The notes beneath the pieces were generated by a model. The model ran no database searches, was not told where the DNA came from, and was given only the letters and a program-made list of their open reading frames with translations. 64,000 bases of DNA from Ambrosia x helenae (Eukaryota; Streptophyta; Magnoliopsida; Asterales; Asteraceae): NCBI GenBank assembly GCA_030844895.1, contig CM061227.1:76062575-76126574 (forward strand), written 5' to 3'. Of this stretch, positions 1-11,995 are shown in pieces; the stretch's first letter is position 1, and each line of letters opens with the position of its first letter. The position numbers and the translations under genes were made by a program.

Positions 1-1359
1 ACGAAAATGCCCCTGATACTTAACTGACTTTCCATCCTCAGTTAGAAACTCAGTTAAATATGGGCCATTTTGGCAATTTTCGATCTGTGAGGGGTGCTTT
101 TGGCACAAAAAAAAAAGATAACTGACCAAACAAGCATTTTGGGCCAAACCTGAGGGGCCATTTTGGCAATTTACTCTAAAACTTGAGTTATGATGTTTCA
201 AAGTTGACTCAGTTTGATACCCGAAATTCTGACCTGACCTATTTTCAATGAAAATTCCAAAAACGACTCAACCGACGTTCAAAATACTTGATTTTACACA
301 TTATGAAAATCTAAGACCAAGTGTGACTCAATCATGCAAAGAAAATACCAAAATCGTTATGTTAAGGTCGTGTTACAAGCCCCTACAAGTTCGTCTAATC
401 ATTCTGTCCAAATTTTAGTTTTGCCTAATTCATACTTTAAATCGACTACCGCGTACATAAACACAATTAATAAACATCAATCATCATTACCAAACATCCC
501 TAATACTTATTATGATCACATTCTACTACTAAACATGCAAAGATCACAACTTTAAAGACCAAAACATCAATAACTTGCGCAACAAGTATCCTATGATGTT
601 ACTAATCGTTTATTATTATGTTTGATCCGTTTAATCTTCAAAACTTCATGTTTTAATGATTATTAAAAAATTTCAGACCTGGACAAACTTTGTTACATGA
701 TTTTTATAACAAAAACACAAGATAAAAGTGTAAGGAATCAAAGATTATACCCTTGGCTCTTCGATTCGATCAACCGTGCGCCTTTGGAGCTTCCCAATTG
801 ATGATCTTGAGCCTTAGCAGGAGCTTTAGGGTTAATATTTCATGTGGGGCAGTAAGGTGGCGATTAGGGTTGAGTTTAGGGGTTGCATGGGGGTTAAGGA
901 TGCTTAAATAGGAGTTTAAGGCGGTTTAGACCCGTCAGGCACGTGCGAGCGGCCGCTCGGGCCCTGTGAGCGGCCACTCACAGGCCCGAGGCCCTCGTGC
1001 GTGTCTCGTTTCGTCACCCGACGCGTTATCCTTCGACGTTTTCGTTATTTCGGACCGTAACAAGTGCAACCCCATGCGTTAAGACCCTAATCAACCTCAT
1101 ACTCCACTTTTAGTGATTTTTATTAACGTATTCGGTTTAGGTTCACATAATCACGTATGGTTTTCACATAAGTTCATCAAATATCACAGAGACACGTAAG
1201 TTCGTTATTCACCAACGTCCGAGGTTCACTAATCATGTACCCGATTTTAACTCACAACAATGCACATGTGTCCTATCTAGTTAACCCTAGTTAAGTATAA
1301 TGCAAGGAACGTAACTAGAGTTTAGTTAAAGTGAGAACCTGAATTTGCGGGGTATCACA
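1..1359 (-). mobile_element. Ty3/gypsy-type LTR, partial
   Basis: Read on the minus strand, an LTR starts at 1359 with TGTGATACCCCGC and runs off the left edge of the window. Positions 181-1359 resemble the solo LTR at 7618-10338: shared stretches include AAAATTCCAAAAACGACTC near 250 and 9225, and the CTGAA-TTTGCGGGG terminus. It carries no coding sequence. Positions 1-180 contain two copies of GGCCATTTTGGCAATTT that I do not see in the solo LTR, so they may be an insertion or a subfamily difference. The LTR abuts the broken env-like gene of copy A and appears to have cut off its C-terminal part. Confidence 0.7.
903..984 (-). promoter_or_regulatory. GC-rich palindromes upstream of a TATA-like box in the LTR
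   Basis: On the minus strand, two palindromes lie about 375-415 bp into the LTR. One is CCTGTGAG/CTCACAGG with a 6-bp spacer (963-984). The other is the perfect 14-mer CGAGCGGCCGCTCG (946-959). A TATA-like TATTTAAG (903-910) follows 35 bp further on. This matches the palindrome-then-TATA layout of the other LTRs in the window, although the palindrome sequence is unrelated. Promoter function is inferred. Confidence 0.45.
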
Positions 1360-3809
1360 TGATTATCACTCATCAACTCTTTAAGTGATTTACCAACCTG
1401 TTTCGCCAAACCATCAAGAATTTCTTTGGCTACGACTGCAGAAACTTCACCATCCTCTAGATCAGGATCATTATATTCAAGGTCATATCTCATATCATCA
1501 GATTCAAAGATTTCTGGAAACTTTCTAGTTAGCTCAATTGTCCACACTTTCTTTGTCAACTTCCTACGATACAATTTCTTATCATCATCTGATAAAGCTC
1601 TTATCTTGTCAGTCTAGAAAATACTATCATCATGAGTATTTCCACCAGGTTCCTTTGAACTAGATTCACCTGCGTCTTTATCAGATTCTCTCTTTTTCAC
1701 ATCGATACTTTTCCGTATCATCATCATCATTATCATCAGCACTGTTATCATCAGAACCTTCTCCAGAACCATCATTATCACCATCTTTCTTCTTCTTAGG
1801 AGCATCACCGGCATCCCGATCTAAATCCTCATCATCATCTCCAGACACAGATGGTTCAAAATCAACTTGTTCTTCTTCAGGTTCTTTATCTTCTTCTCCT
1901 GCTTTCAACCGTGGAGCTTTCTCATATAGATCATCAATAAGTTTCCTAAGATTCTTATTGTCCTTTTTCACCTGTTTGTTCTCAAGTCTTAAAGCAATGT
2001 ATCTTCTTGTGTTTCTTTGTTCATGTCCTAATAACTTCTAATTTTCTTCTTGAAGTTGTTTTATCTTTGCCTCCAATTCTTCTTGACTCTCTTGAGAAGA
2101 AACAACATCTAACATCTTTTTTATCATTCTCTCATAACTGTTCAATCTCCTGTTGTTGCTGGTTAATTAGTTTCATCATATCAGCAAGCTTCTGATTGAC
2201 TGCATCCATCACATTGCTAGATACAGTAACCTGAGGTGTAGAAGCCTCAACAACAGAAGTTTTCTTCTTAAAGTTATTTATCACTCTCTCCAAAGTAGCA
2301 TCAAAATCTGCAGTAGAATCAACAGACTTTTCTGCAGCAGATTTCTTTAGTTTCTTTGCTACTGGGGATGTCACGGGTGTAGCAGTTTTCAAACTACTAA
2401 CTTCAGGAACTTTCTTTCCTGCAAGTAAAAATTTCAACTTCTTTAGCACGTCTTTTCTTTGGATTCTCTTTTTCCTCTTTCTTAGACATTGTCTTGTACT
2501 TAGGCTTCTTTTGTTTCTCACTAACCATAGGAGATCCACTGAAATCTTGCTCACCAATACCAAGATCCAGATCTATCTCATCAATTGCAATTGGACTCTT
2601 TTGTCTTTGCTCTTCTATGGTTTTGTTTAGACTCTCAAACTCACCAGCCACAGTGGCCTGGGCTTGGTTTGTTTGATTGTCTCATCACCTGAATCCCATC
2701 TCTCATCTTCTTGACTCTCCTCAGAATCGGCAGACTCTTCATCAACTAACATCGTTCCTTTTCTCGCCATGCTTTTCTTTCTCCTAGTTGTCTTCTTTGG
2801 TTGTCCAACTTCAATAACCTTTGCTTTACCCTTCCCTTTGCCGCTTTTTTGCACCAACATTCACCACTTGACGTTTTCTCTTTGCTTCTAGATTGACATG
2901 AAACAAAGGATCATCATTGTCTGAATTACTGTCCGCATTTCTAGTTTTGTTCTCACCCGGATACTTATATCCTGGATTAATTAAGTGTCCAAACAGGTTC
3001 TTATATGGTGGTCTTTCATTCTCGGGAACCCCTTTATAACCTTTCATCCTTATCAACGTATTCAAATTCATGTGATCTTTAACTAAAATCTGAGTAGGAT
3101 CTTTCCTCAGATTAGAATACTTCAAATCAAAAATCATCTATAAGAATCTGGGATACATTAAGAACTTCTTCATCTTCAAACCTTTCAGAGGTTCAAGCAT
3201 GTGATCCAAGATCATTCCCGAAACATTAAACGGCTTATTCAGCACCAAAGCAACCATCAAAGAACTTATGCTCTTCCTCATAACATCATAACCACTGGTA
3301 ATGGATCCAAAAACATGTATAATAACATGAGCTAGATACTTAAACTGCGGACATAACTTTCCTTTGTTCAAAGCTCCATCTGTTATCGGTCCGTTGTACT
3401 TCATGCGTAGAAAACACAATCTCTATTCAATCCAAGATAAGCTTCTAGGATATGTCGGTTCATCTTGTAGTCTTGATGCTTCCCGAATATCACTTTCAGT
3501 TACAATAGCAAGCTGTCCGTGAATGTTGCTTACTATTGCTATTCGATTTTCCCAGAAATCTACCTTCGCATTCTTCCAGAAATCCACCTGATGGTCTTTG
3601 TAAATGATTGCTGGTGTAGCTAAAGCATCAACCACTCTGCTTCTCCTCAAAAAGTCAACAATCCTAGAGCATTCTGTATGTTTCTTTACTTCGCCAAGGA
3701 ATGCACAACAGTTATGAGCTTCTACGAATGGAAATTCTTCTTCTTTCTGCTTATCAATGGCTTTTCCAGACGATCCAGCTGGTATTCCAGTGTTTTGTGG
3801 TTCTGCCAT
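1360..3809 (-). pseudogene. Sirevirus env-like ORF, copy A, truncated and frameshifted
   Basis: The ATG is at 3809 on the minus strand (MAEPQN...). The N-terminal part has FLRRSRVVDAL and DHQVDFW, and matches copy B (FLKRCRVVYAL, DHQVDFWENA) and more weakly the 61379 ORF (RRSKVGYAV). A second block has FNVSGMI and FLMYPRFL, the signature of this protein group here. A Lys-rich, then Ser/Thr-rich, then Asp/Glu-rich low-complexity region follows, and then WTIELTRKFPEIFE, matching copy B near 22490. Stops and frameshifts break it into at least eight pieces, starting with a stop at about 3423. The C-terminal module of copy B is missing because the gypsy LTR begins at 1359. The protein has no known function. 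Env-like refers to its position after pol; I see no signal peptide or clear membrane helix. Confidence 0.75.
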
Positions 3810-5383
3810 TTATAATTATGCAAAAACGAAACATGGGAATTCATTAAAAACAGACAAAATTTGCAAAATTGAATTTTGATTTTGAAAAATTCCACATTCG
3901 ACCCATCGGGGGTACGAATGAAGAATTAAGATGGTTCGAATGTGAAAAATTTTTAAGTAAAATTGTTCATTCGACCTGAATAGCCACATTCGACTCTATG
4001 AATAGCTACATTCGACCCTTTGTTCCTGGTCGAACCTACCTGTTCATATTCAAAATTACCAAATTCAAATTTAGACCATTTTAACATCTAATTTTTGTTT
4101 CTTCATGTCCTATACTGACCGATTAACACACATTATCATTCAATTGTATCAAACACATTGTTTTAGATAGTTTTGAATAAAATCTAGGGTACTAAACAGT
4201 TTGAATGATCAATCATACAATCTGGTATGTAATTAACCTAGATTTTGATATACTCTCCCCCTAAAATATCGAAAACAATAATCCTATCATCAATTTGGTC
4301 TATAACAGACTAAAAATGGTCCAACGGTCATGTTCAAGCGTTCGAGAACAAAAATCAATAATCTGACTTCGTTTGTGGAACATTACTTGTAAAAATTATA
4401 TAAAAGTGATTAGAAACAGGTAGGGAACAATATTCTGAGGTCAAACAAACAAGGGCAACAAGGTCTCTTAATCTCAGAAAATTTTGAAAAAGTTTGAATG
4501 AGGGATCGAAAGTGGAAGTGGGTATATATAGATCCCCACATTCAACCACTGAGATGGGGCGAATGAGAGACTTTGTCTACATTCGACCCTAATGAAAGGC
4601 TCGAATGTAGATAAGGGGTTCGAATGTACAACATTACACTAGAACACTCCCATTCGACCAATTTTTAAAGGACGAATGTAAGAAAAATTCCACATTCGAC
4701 CCACCGAAGGGGCGAATGAAGATTGGAATTTTTGAAAATTTACCAAATCTCAAAATCGAATCCCGTTCAATCATTTTCACACATTTTAAGCTTCAAACAT
4801 TCATCATTTCACATTTGATATATACAAAACTCAAATTGGTTCATCAAGTTTCAGAAAATAACCATCAAACACCATTGGTTATCAAAAAAATAATACAGAA
4901 ATGTAAAATCTTTTGGTTTTTCTTAAATTTATGCTAAAACACACCTAAAATCTTTTTGAGTTTTTGTATATTTTGAATAAACAAATGTAAAATGCAGAAA
5001 TTTAAACATAAAGCAGTAAACTTTTTGTGATTTCCGGTAAGAAGAACATATCAGTTTTTTAGAAATTTGATCACACCGTTGATCTTTAGTGTTTATTATC
5101 ATTAAAGACAATGTGTGATCCGGCAACTACTGATATTGTTATCCACATAAGCTTTCATGCAGACTGTTATGCAATGCTTGATACGGTTATTTATATTATA
5201 AACAACATTGTCTGTGGTTCCCACACACACGACATACTCCCGTATCAAGGAAATTTTGCACAAAGACTCATTGTAACGCGTGATTATGCTTTCGTTATCT
5301 GTAATTTACAAGGTATTGAGGCACAGAGGTGTACAGGTCAGCAAATTAATGCTACAAAGTAACTTGTACACTCTACCATGAGG
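3810..5383 (-). other. Non-coding leader between pol and env-like ORF, copy A
   Basis: No coding sequence is seen. The stretch 4730-5383 is the reverse complement, with differences, of about 10470-11100, so copies A and B lie in opposite orientations. It holds many copies of CATTCGACC and its complement between 3890 and 4720, a TATA module at 4523-4565, and a conserved purine tract GGGGGAGAGTA near 4255. The tract also occurs in copy B near 11597 and resembles a polypurine tract. The left-hand LTR of the 5384 element cuts the leader at 5383. Confidence 0.65.
4523..4565 (-). promoter_or_regulatory. Palindrome plus TATA box before env-like ORF, copy A
   Basis: On the minus strand, a CATTCGCCCC/GGTTGAATG imperfect palindrome (4539-4565) is followed 8 bp later by TATATATA (4523-4530). 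The env-like ATG lies about 710 bp downstream. The layout nearly copies the gypsy LTR at 27970-28013, where CATTCGCCC/GGGCGAATG precedes TATAAATA. A promoter role is inferred from position and from the match to LTR promoters. Confidence 0.5.
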
Positions 5384-6096
5384 TGTTGGGTCTGCTGACC
5401 TGGAGAAGAACAGATGATTGGAAAGACAAAATATACTACTCAGTTGATCCTTAGAAATAAACAGCATTTACAAGATACTTCTCCCAAAAGACTGTTGACC
5501 CTAACATCTGATGTACCCAAACAACTGCTGTGACAACTGCTACTGCAAAAGACTGTTGGATAACAACTGCTAGAGAACAACTGCTGACCAAAGGTCTGAT
5601 GAAGAACAACTGCTGATCAAAGTGCTGAAGACTAAAGGACTGTTGGAGCCAACAGCACTTAGGCTCCAACAGATGATACAAGACCATCAGAGTTTTCTCA
5701 ACAGCAGTTTACCTTTCATAGTTTTACAATGTAACAGTAGTTTGTATACAACAGATGTTTTATGTTTGTTATTCTATTAGAGGTCGCTGTCTTAGGTGAC
5801 GTCAGCTTAGATCATCAGTGGTTTAGATTTGTCTATAAATAGAACAGTGTCTGTACTGTTCTATTCATCACTCGAAACATTCTCTCAGACAAACAATCAC
5901 AGAGTGATCAGGCTGAGGGGGAGTAATTGTACTATTGATTGTAATCATTAGATTTATGAAAGCTTTCGATTGAAAAACATTTACTCTCTTGTTTTGATTA
6001 ATAGTTTATTATTCCGCTGCACTTTCCATTTATAATTCACTTCGTTCATCACATCTTTACTTAAACAATCAAAACAATCAAACTCAGATCCTAACA
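5384..6096 (+). mobile_element. Copia 5' LTR, same family as 45006-57573
   Basis: It starts TGTTGGGTCTGCTGACC and ends CAGATCCTAACA, as the LTRs at 45006 and 56870 do, and is followed by the same primer binding site. It has the perfect palindrome TGACGTCA (5797-5804) and TATAAATA (5834-5841). It contains many AACAACTGCTGA-like words. It has clearly diverged from the young copy. No 3' LTR of this copy is present, so the element is truncated. It lies directly against the leader of copy A. Confidence 0.85.
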
Positions 6097-6266
6097 ATTG
6101 GTATCAGAGCTTGGTCAATTAAATTCGATCTAACAAATCAATTTAATATAAACAGATCAGCTCACAATTATTGATTTCGTTTGTTTGTCGGATTGAAAAC
6201 AGAGTAATAGTTTTATTTTTCGATTCAACCGTTTGTAAACAGACTTTGTTTTTGAAAAATTAGAGA
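6097..6266 (+). other. Primer binding site and gag leader of the truncated copia element
   Basis: TGGTATCAGAGC at 6099-6110 is the usual plant copia primer binding site for initiator Met-tRNA. A 156-bp leader to the gag ATG follows, and it matches 45713-45859. Confidence 0.8.
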
Positions 6267-7230
6267 ATGGCTTCAATCAATCACGATCCACACAACACTG
6301 GAACGAACAACAAGCCACCGATGCTTGTCAGATCTGAACACAATATCTGGCAACGTCGGATGAGCCAATGTCTAGCTCAACAGAACACTGGGTGTTGGAA
6401 GTCGGTTATCTTCGGACCACGTGTTCCGATGGTGCCGGGTACTGAAGATCCCAAGGTTCAAGAGCCTAAGAAACTTGAAAACTACTCCGACCAGGATTTT
6501 CAGAAAATTGAGTTAGATGCCAAGGCCTTCAGTATTGTGGCCATGGCTCTACCCAATGATATATGTGCTGGGCTGTTACACTGTAACAGTGCAAAGGAGT
6601 TGTGGGATGCATTGAAAGAACAATTTGGTGGGACTTAAGAGGTTATTGAAAACAACCGAGAAATACATAACCAACAATATGAAACATTCAGTCATGTTAA
6701 GGGGGAGTCATTAACTCAACAATTTGAGAGGTTTAACTGTCTCATTAGTGAACTAAAACTGGTTGGTCTAACTTACCCATATTCAACTTTGAACCATAGG
6801 TTTTTAAGATCACTACCAGATAAATGGGACACTATTGCTATAGTTATGAGAAACTCAATTGGATTCAAGGACCTATCACTGACCCAGCTTCATGGTAAGC
6901 TCTTGACCTATGAAAGAGATCTTAACTAGAAAAAGAAGCTCCAGGACTCTGGAAAAGTGTCTGATGACTATGTATTTGGTAATATAGCACTTCTGGTCAT
7001 GATGAGGTGCCTGGTAATAATAAGGATTAGAGTTATGATCATTTCATTGACATAACTTCAGGTTTTAACTCAGCTTTTAACTCTGATTCTTATTCACCAA
7101 ACTATGCTTTTACATCAGGTGGTGGTGATATCCAGGCATTTGATAACATATCCTTTGAATATGATGACTTAAAATACTTTGACCCTGATGGTTTGGAAGA
7201 AATGGACATTATGCACCAATTGTCCCAAAA
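6267..7230 (+). pseudogene. Copia gag, broken and truncated
   Basis: It begins MASINHDPHNTG and aligns codon by codon with the gag at 45860. An in-frame TAA at about 6636 replaces a Glu codon. Further in-frame TAGs near 6928 and 7027 correspond to CAG in the young copy, as expected from C-to-T decay. Similarity ends abruptly at about 7230, after MHQL, before the zinc knuckle. From there the sequence is the post-pol region of copy B, so this looks like a deletion or recombination joint. Gag would form the virus-like particle. Confidence 0.85.
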
Positions 7231-7617
7231 ACATTGAAAATTTGAAAAACCATAAAAATTAGAAAATTCAAAAATGATTTTCCTGGAGAAAAAGAGGAAA
7301 TGATAATACATCAGTGAGGAGCTGACACATGCTAAAGAATTGTAAGTGTTTAATAAGGCGTGTGTTGATTTTGTGTGATGTGCTGGTAGGCTTCGTAGAC
7401 TTAATACTGCGTGCCTGATACATACATATCAAATTATTTACTATCTGGCGAAACAAACCTCATGGGCATATGGTCTTGTACCGTAATTTTGTTTGATAGG
7501 GATTGTACAAAATTCGAAGGTTTCGGGTCGTTATGTTATTTGTTATCTTGGGATAGCCTATCTGATCTTTTTTCGTAAGGTTTTATGGACCTAGATCAGG
7601 AAGGGTGTCTTAATAAA
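7231..7617 (+). other. Non-coding remnant, probably post-pol region of copy B
   Basis: No gene is seen. An AT-rich start (7231-7290) is followed by unrecognised sequence up to the solo LTR. The same region resumes at 10344 beyond the solo LTR. By position it should be the stretch between pol and the env-like leader of copy B, whose 5' half is absent. Confidence 0.4.
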
Positions 7618-10338
7618 TGTCACACCCTCAAATTTCCACTGCGGGGTTTATACCGCGAGGCGCGTGACATACCAGGATCCCATAGCCATAAGTCACAGGA
7701 ACGAACTCTAAATGCCCAAACCATTTAGTTCGTTTTCAAAAACCAAGTTTAGTTAAGCTGCGGAAGTGTAAACCAAATTTAAACCTTTTAAAACCATGCG
7801 CAAAACAACGCACCCAAATTAAAACCATACGAAAGCATAATATATAATTTATGTGTATGCCCGAGAGCCCAAATGCAGTGAAGTGTACAGTGCTTTCTAA
7901 TCCTGGCACCGGAAGCTAACTACCTGCAAAAGCATGTAAATCGTGGGTCAACAAACAATGTTGGTGAGTTCACTAAGTAAAGTAACTGAGTAATGTAACT
8001 GCGCTGGTTTCCCAAACCACGTAAGTAAGTAAGTTATGTTGGTGCCCCGCACCGTGTAACCACTAATTCATCGCATGCCAAGGGTAGCTAACCCATTCAT
8101 GATAACTAATCGATTATACCGAACTGCTATGTACGTGTAGCCACATAAGTGTGCCGTATGCCTGACATCATTGTCTATCCGCAATGATAATGTTTCGTAG
8201 TTATAGTTCACGCCCGCGCTCCCCGAGCCGGTGTGAGGTTTGTAAAACCTAATAGCGCTATCAACTAATAACCCGCTTGCCAACCCTGGCAACTCATTCG
8301 GTACGTGAGGACTTACAAAATGATAGAAATGGTTCAGTTTATCAAGGACACAATTGCGAATTAGCAAAGTGACCGACCCTCATAAGGATCCATGGCATCC
8401 CAACCCGGGATGTGTAAGTAGTCCCAGACCGGACTAGAAAATGTTAAGTAAAGTGTCTCAAACCTGAGACGCATGCTTTTGAGAAAAAGAGTAGTGAAAC
8501 TCACCTTAGGTTGCACGTGAATGATCCAAATCCCTCAAACAGTAACGAGCTACCGACTCCATATTACAAGTGTCACTAGGTGAGTATATGTGCATAACCA
8601 ACACACCATATAACTCGTTTATCAGAGACCTTTAAATGTTCAAAACCGTGTAGTGACACCTAATGACTCTACATGCTCAAGTATGTCCTACGTATCCCGT
8701 TGGTGATCATAGCAATTATTATCAGTTTAATGCATCAAATACATCTCATACAAGTTTCCACACAAGTACATGTCATTTACACACCACATAGAACTCCAAA
8801 TAGTCACTTAAAGACCCCGTACACAATCTGTGTTTTTAGGACAGATTGTGCGCTGTGAAAAACAATTTATTTAAAATACTTAACGAATGAATTAGAGTCC
8901 CAAAGTTTACTTAATTTTATTTGGGATTCACTCGACAATACCTATTTTTGTTTTGTCTTAATTCCAAACAAAAAAATTATAAAAATTCGTACAACACAGC
9001 AGTGTCCAGAAAATTTCCTCAACAGGTCAGTTTAGTAGGAAAATTCTTAAAAATTGTGTATTCATCCAAACGAGATGAATCCACTTGGAAAAGCTCTATT
9101 TTTCTAGTATTGACCTACTGTAAAAATTTCATAACCTAACTCCTTGTAAGTCTCAAGTTATGACCATTTAAAGTTAGCCCAATTTACAAATCCGAAAATC
9201 TGATATGACCCCTAATCAATTAAAATTCCAAAAACGACTCATACGGTGTCCAAAATCGATGGTTTTGCCCATTATGAAAAGCTAAGACCTTGTACATTAC
9301 AATCATGCAAAGAAATCATCAAAACAATCGATTTACCAACCCGTTACAGCCCCTTCAACACGTTTAAACAAATCTGTCAGAATCTTAAACTTGCATCCCA
9401 AGTAATCTACAAACCCTAATTCTTCATAAACATCCCTAATACATGTATAACACTTATAGTACTGATTAAACACCATATTAATCATAGCAAAACACATATA
9501 TTATCATGTGAAAACCCTAATCATGGCTGCTAATAACAATCATCATCATCAAATCATCAAGAACATTCAAGAACTCCTATACATACATGTATGCGATTTT
9601 TATATATATTATTTTTAGGGTTTTTAAAGTTTTTCAATCATTATAATTCATCAAAAAATCGTAAGAACGTATACCTTGTGAAAGATTAAACTCCCTAGAG
9701 CCTTGAAATCAAACCCGAACTAGCTTGATTAGTGAAAGATTGCTTGATTGCTTGAAAACAAAGAGAGAGGGGGGTGGGGGGTTTCGCACGGCACCAATGG
9801 GGCAAGGGTTAGGGTTTTTATCTTTTTCCTTGCCTCCTAATTGTAAAAGGGCTTTGCTTGTTCCCCAAGCAATTGGTATTAGGGCCCTTCTAGTCCATTG
9901 ACTTAACCCGTTAACCATGTTCTAGCCCAATACCGAACCCAATATTATTAACCATGCTAAATTATATAAAAACCATTATTTTATTATTACATAGCATATT
10001 ATTCATGTTGTGCACGTAATTTGCATAATCTACGCATTACCTTTCAGTTAGGCGATCATTCACAAAGACATGTAATTCACATAAGCACGTACTTCATGTT
10101 CACCAAAATTCATTTGTATATATTATTGCTATGTATGTCACATAATTCACCAACGTTTGGGATACAGGACTCATGTGTGTGTTTAACAAGGATTTTCCTA
10201 CGTATAACATATGTTAGCATCTTCTAACATATGTTAAGCCTACTTAACTAACCCAAGTTAAGTATCTAGCCATGTATGAACATGTAAGTTAACTAGAGTT
10301 CAGTAAAAGTATTTAACCTGAAAATGCGGGGTGTCATA
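7618..10338 (-). mobile_element. Ty3/gypsy solo LTR
   Basis: On the plus strand it runs from TGTCACACCC (7618) to GGGGTGTCATA (10338), 2721 bp, close to the 2.72-2.73 kb LTRs at 27431 and 32547. The 5-bp repeat ATAAA flanks it (7613-7617 and 10339-10343). The CA end at 10338 has decayed to TA. Its minus-strand 3' end shares the CTTCCGCAGC, GGATCCTGG and CGCGCC landmarks of the gypsy LTR at 30000-30159. No internal region remains, so it arose by LTR-LTR recombination. It interrupts copy B. Small ORFs inside it are chance. Confidence 0.85.
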
Positions 10339-11114
10339 ATAAAAGAGCTTTAATGCCAAAACCCAAAGTTACCGAATTGAGGAACTTTAAATGTGTGATG
10401 ATAATCAAAGATTATCTAATACATCGTATTTAATCACTGATGCAAATCATGATTGATATAAGACCTTAACCTGGTACAGTGTACATGTTACTTTGTAGCA
10501 TTGATTTGCTGACCTGTACACCTCTGTGCCTCATACCTTGTAATTATGGATAACAATAGCATAATCACGTGTTACAATGGATATTTGTGCAATATTTCTT
10601 GATACGGGAGTATGTCGTGTGTGTGGGAACCACAAGTGAATGAGTTTATACTATAAATATTAGTATCAGTTTAAAGCATTGCATAACAGTCTGCATGTGA
10701 GTTTATGTGGATCACAATATCAGCAATTGCCAAATCATACATTGTCTTTAATGATAAATATGTTAAAGATCAATGGTGTGATCAGATTTCTTATAAACTG
10801 ATATGATCCTCTTACCGGAAATCACAAAATGTTTACTTCTTTAAATTTTTCATTTTCTTCATATATACAAAAACTCAAAAAGGTTTTTGGTGTGTTTAGC
10901 ATAAATTTTAGAAAATCCAAAAAATTTTACATTTTTGTGGTATTTTCAATAACTGATGGTGGATGATAGTCGTTTTCTGAAGTTTGACGAACCAATCTGA
11001 GTTTTGTAACATTTAAATGAGAAATTATGCATTTTTTGAAGGTTTTCAAGTTTTAAAATGTTAAAATGGGATTCGAATTGGATATTTGATAAATTTTCAT
11101 TTTTCCAAACCTTG

Positions 11115-11278
11115 ATTCGACCTTTCGTTAGGTCGAATGAGTGTTTGTGGGTTACATTCGAACCATATCATGAGGTCGAATGAGAGAGTTTATTTGATAT
11201 TATTTCATTTGAGCCATCTTAATTTCATTCGACAAGCTTAGATTTTCTCATTCGAACCCTACAAGGGTCGAATGAGCC

Positions 11279-11340
<62 letters not shown>
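11115..11340 (+). promoter_or_regulatory. Three palindromes and a TATA tract before env-like ORF, copy B
   Basis: Palindromes lie at 11115-11138 (ATTCGACC/GGTCGAAT), 11155-11182 (CATTCGAACC/GGTCGAATG) and 11249-11274 (CATTCGAACCC/GGGTCGAATG). A (TA)n tract starts at 11280. Palindromes of the same kind stand before the TATA box of this element's own LTR at 23918-24076, including ATTCGACC, a CGT-containing spacer, then GGTCGAATGAG. The (TA)n has probably expanded from a TATATATA box. An internal promoter is inferred. Confidence 0.5.
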
Positions 11341-11343
<3 letters not shown>

Positions 11344-11472
11344 TTCTTCATTTGAACCTGCATAAATATTTTTCAAAAATTTGATCTTAAAGTTACCTTG
11401 TTGCCCTGACCTTTTACACCTTATAAACTTGTTCTTTGGACGTTGCTGATCATTTCTATACTATTATTACAG

Positions 11473-11995
11473 GTAACCATCCATGGATTTGATCAGAATC
11501 ATTGATTAAATGTTTCAAACCCTAACTGCTTAATTCATGATCTTAATGTGTTTGTGAACCATAATTGATCATACATTAATCAATATCGTTAGTTTTAGGG
11601 GAGAGTAACACAAAAACAAGGTTTTAAACACTGATTTGATCAATGTCGATCGGTTAAATCCTAGTTTTTGGGGAAAACCATCGATTATTGATTAATTGAT
11701 GCAATTGATGATTAGGATTTGTTAGTCGGCCATCTTAGGGTGAATGTGAATCAAAATCAGAGGTTAATATGGTCTAAACAATAATTTGGTAAATTTGAAT
11801 CAAAACAAATTCTCATTCGACCATTTCAAAGGGTCAAATGAAGAATTTTGGGTCGAATGAACTTGTTTTAATCACATTCGACATTCTTTTATCTCAATCG
11901 AACCCACGTTGGGTCGAATGAAGCAACTTTTGACCATTTTTTATTGTTTTGTCCGTTTTTACAAATTTGTATGTTTTTGATTGTTTGTTTTGCAG
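11473..11995 (+). other. Possible 5' leader intron of the env-like transcript
   Basis: CAG-GTAACC at 11470 looks like a splice donor, about 130 bp after the TATA tract. A pyrimidine-rich run ending TTTTGCAG at 11995 looks like an acceptor, five bases before the env-like ATG at 12001. The predicted intron is 523 bp. Copy A has a similar layout but its acceptor AG reads AT. The 61379 ORF also follows an acceptor-like run ending in CAG. No transcript evidence is available. Confidence 0.35.

Noticed and set aside
334..555. 73-codon frame in the LTR fragment
   Set aside because: Low complexity, no similarity I recognise, and it lies in LTR sequence.
9709..9918. 69-codon minus frame in the solo LTR
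   Set aside because: Inside an LTR whose relatives have no coding sequence.
11280..11340. (TA)n as a replication origin or regulatory switch
   Set aside because: A simple dinucleotide run; it probably expanded from a TATA box. Nothing else supports an origin.
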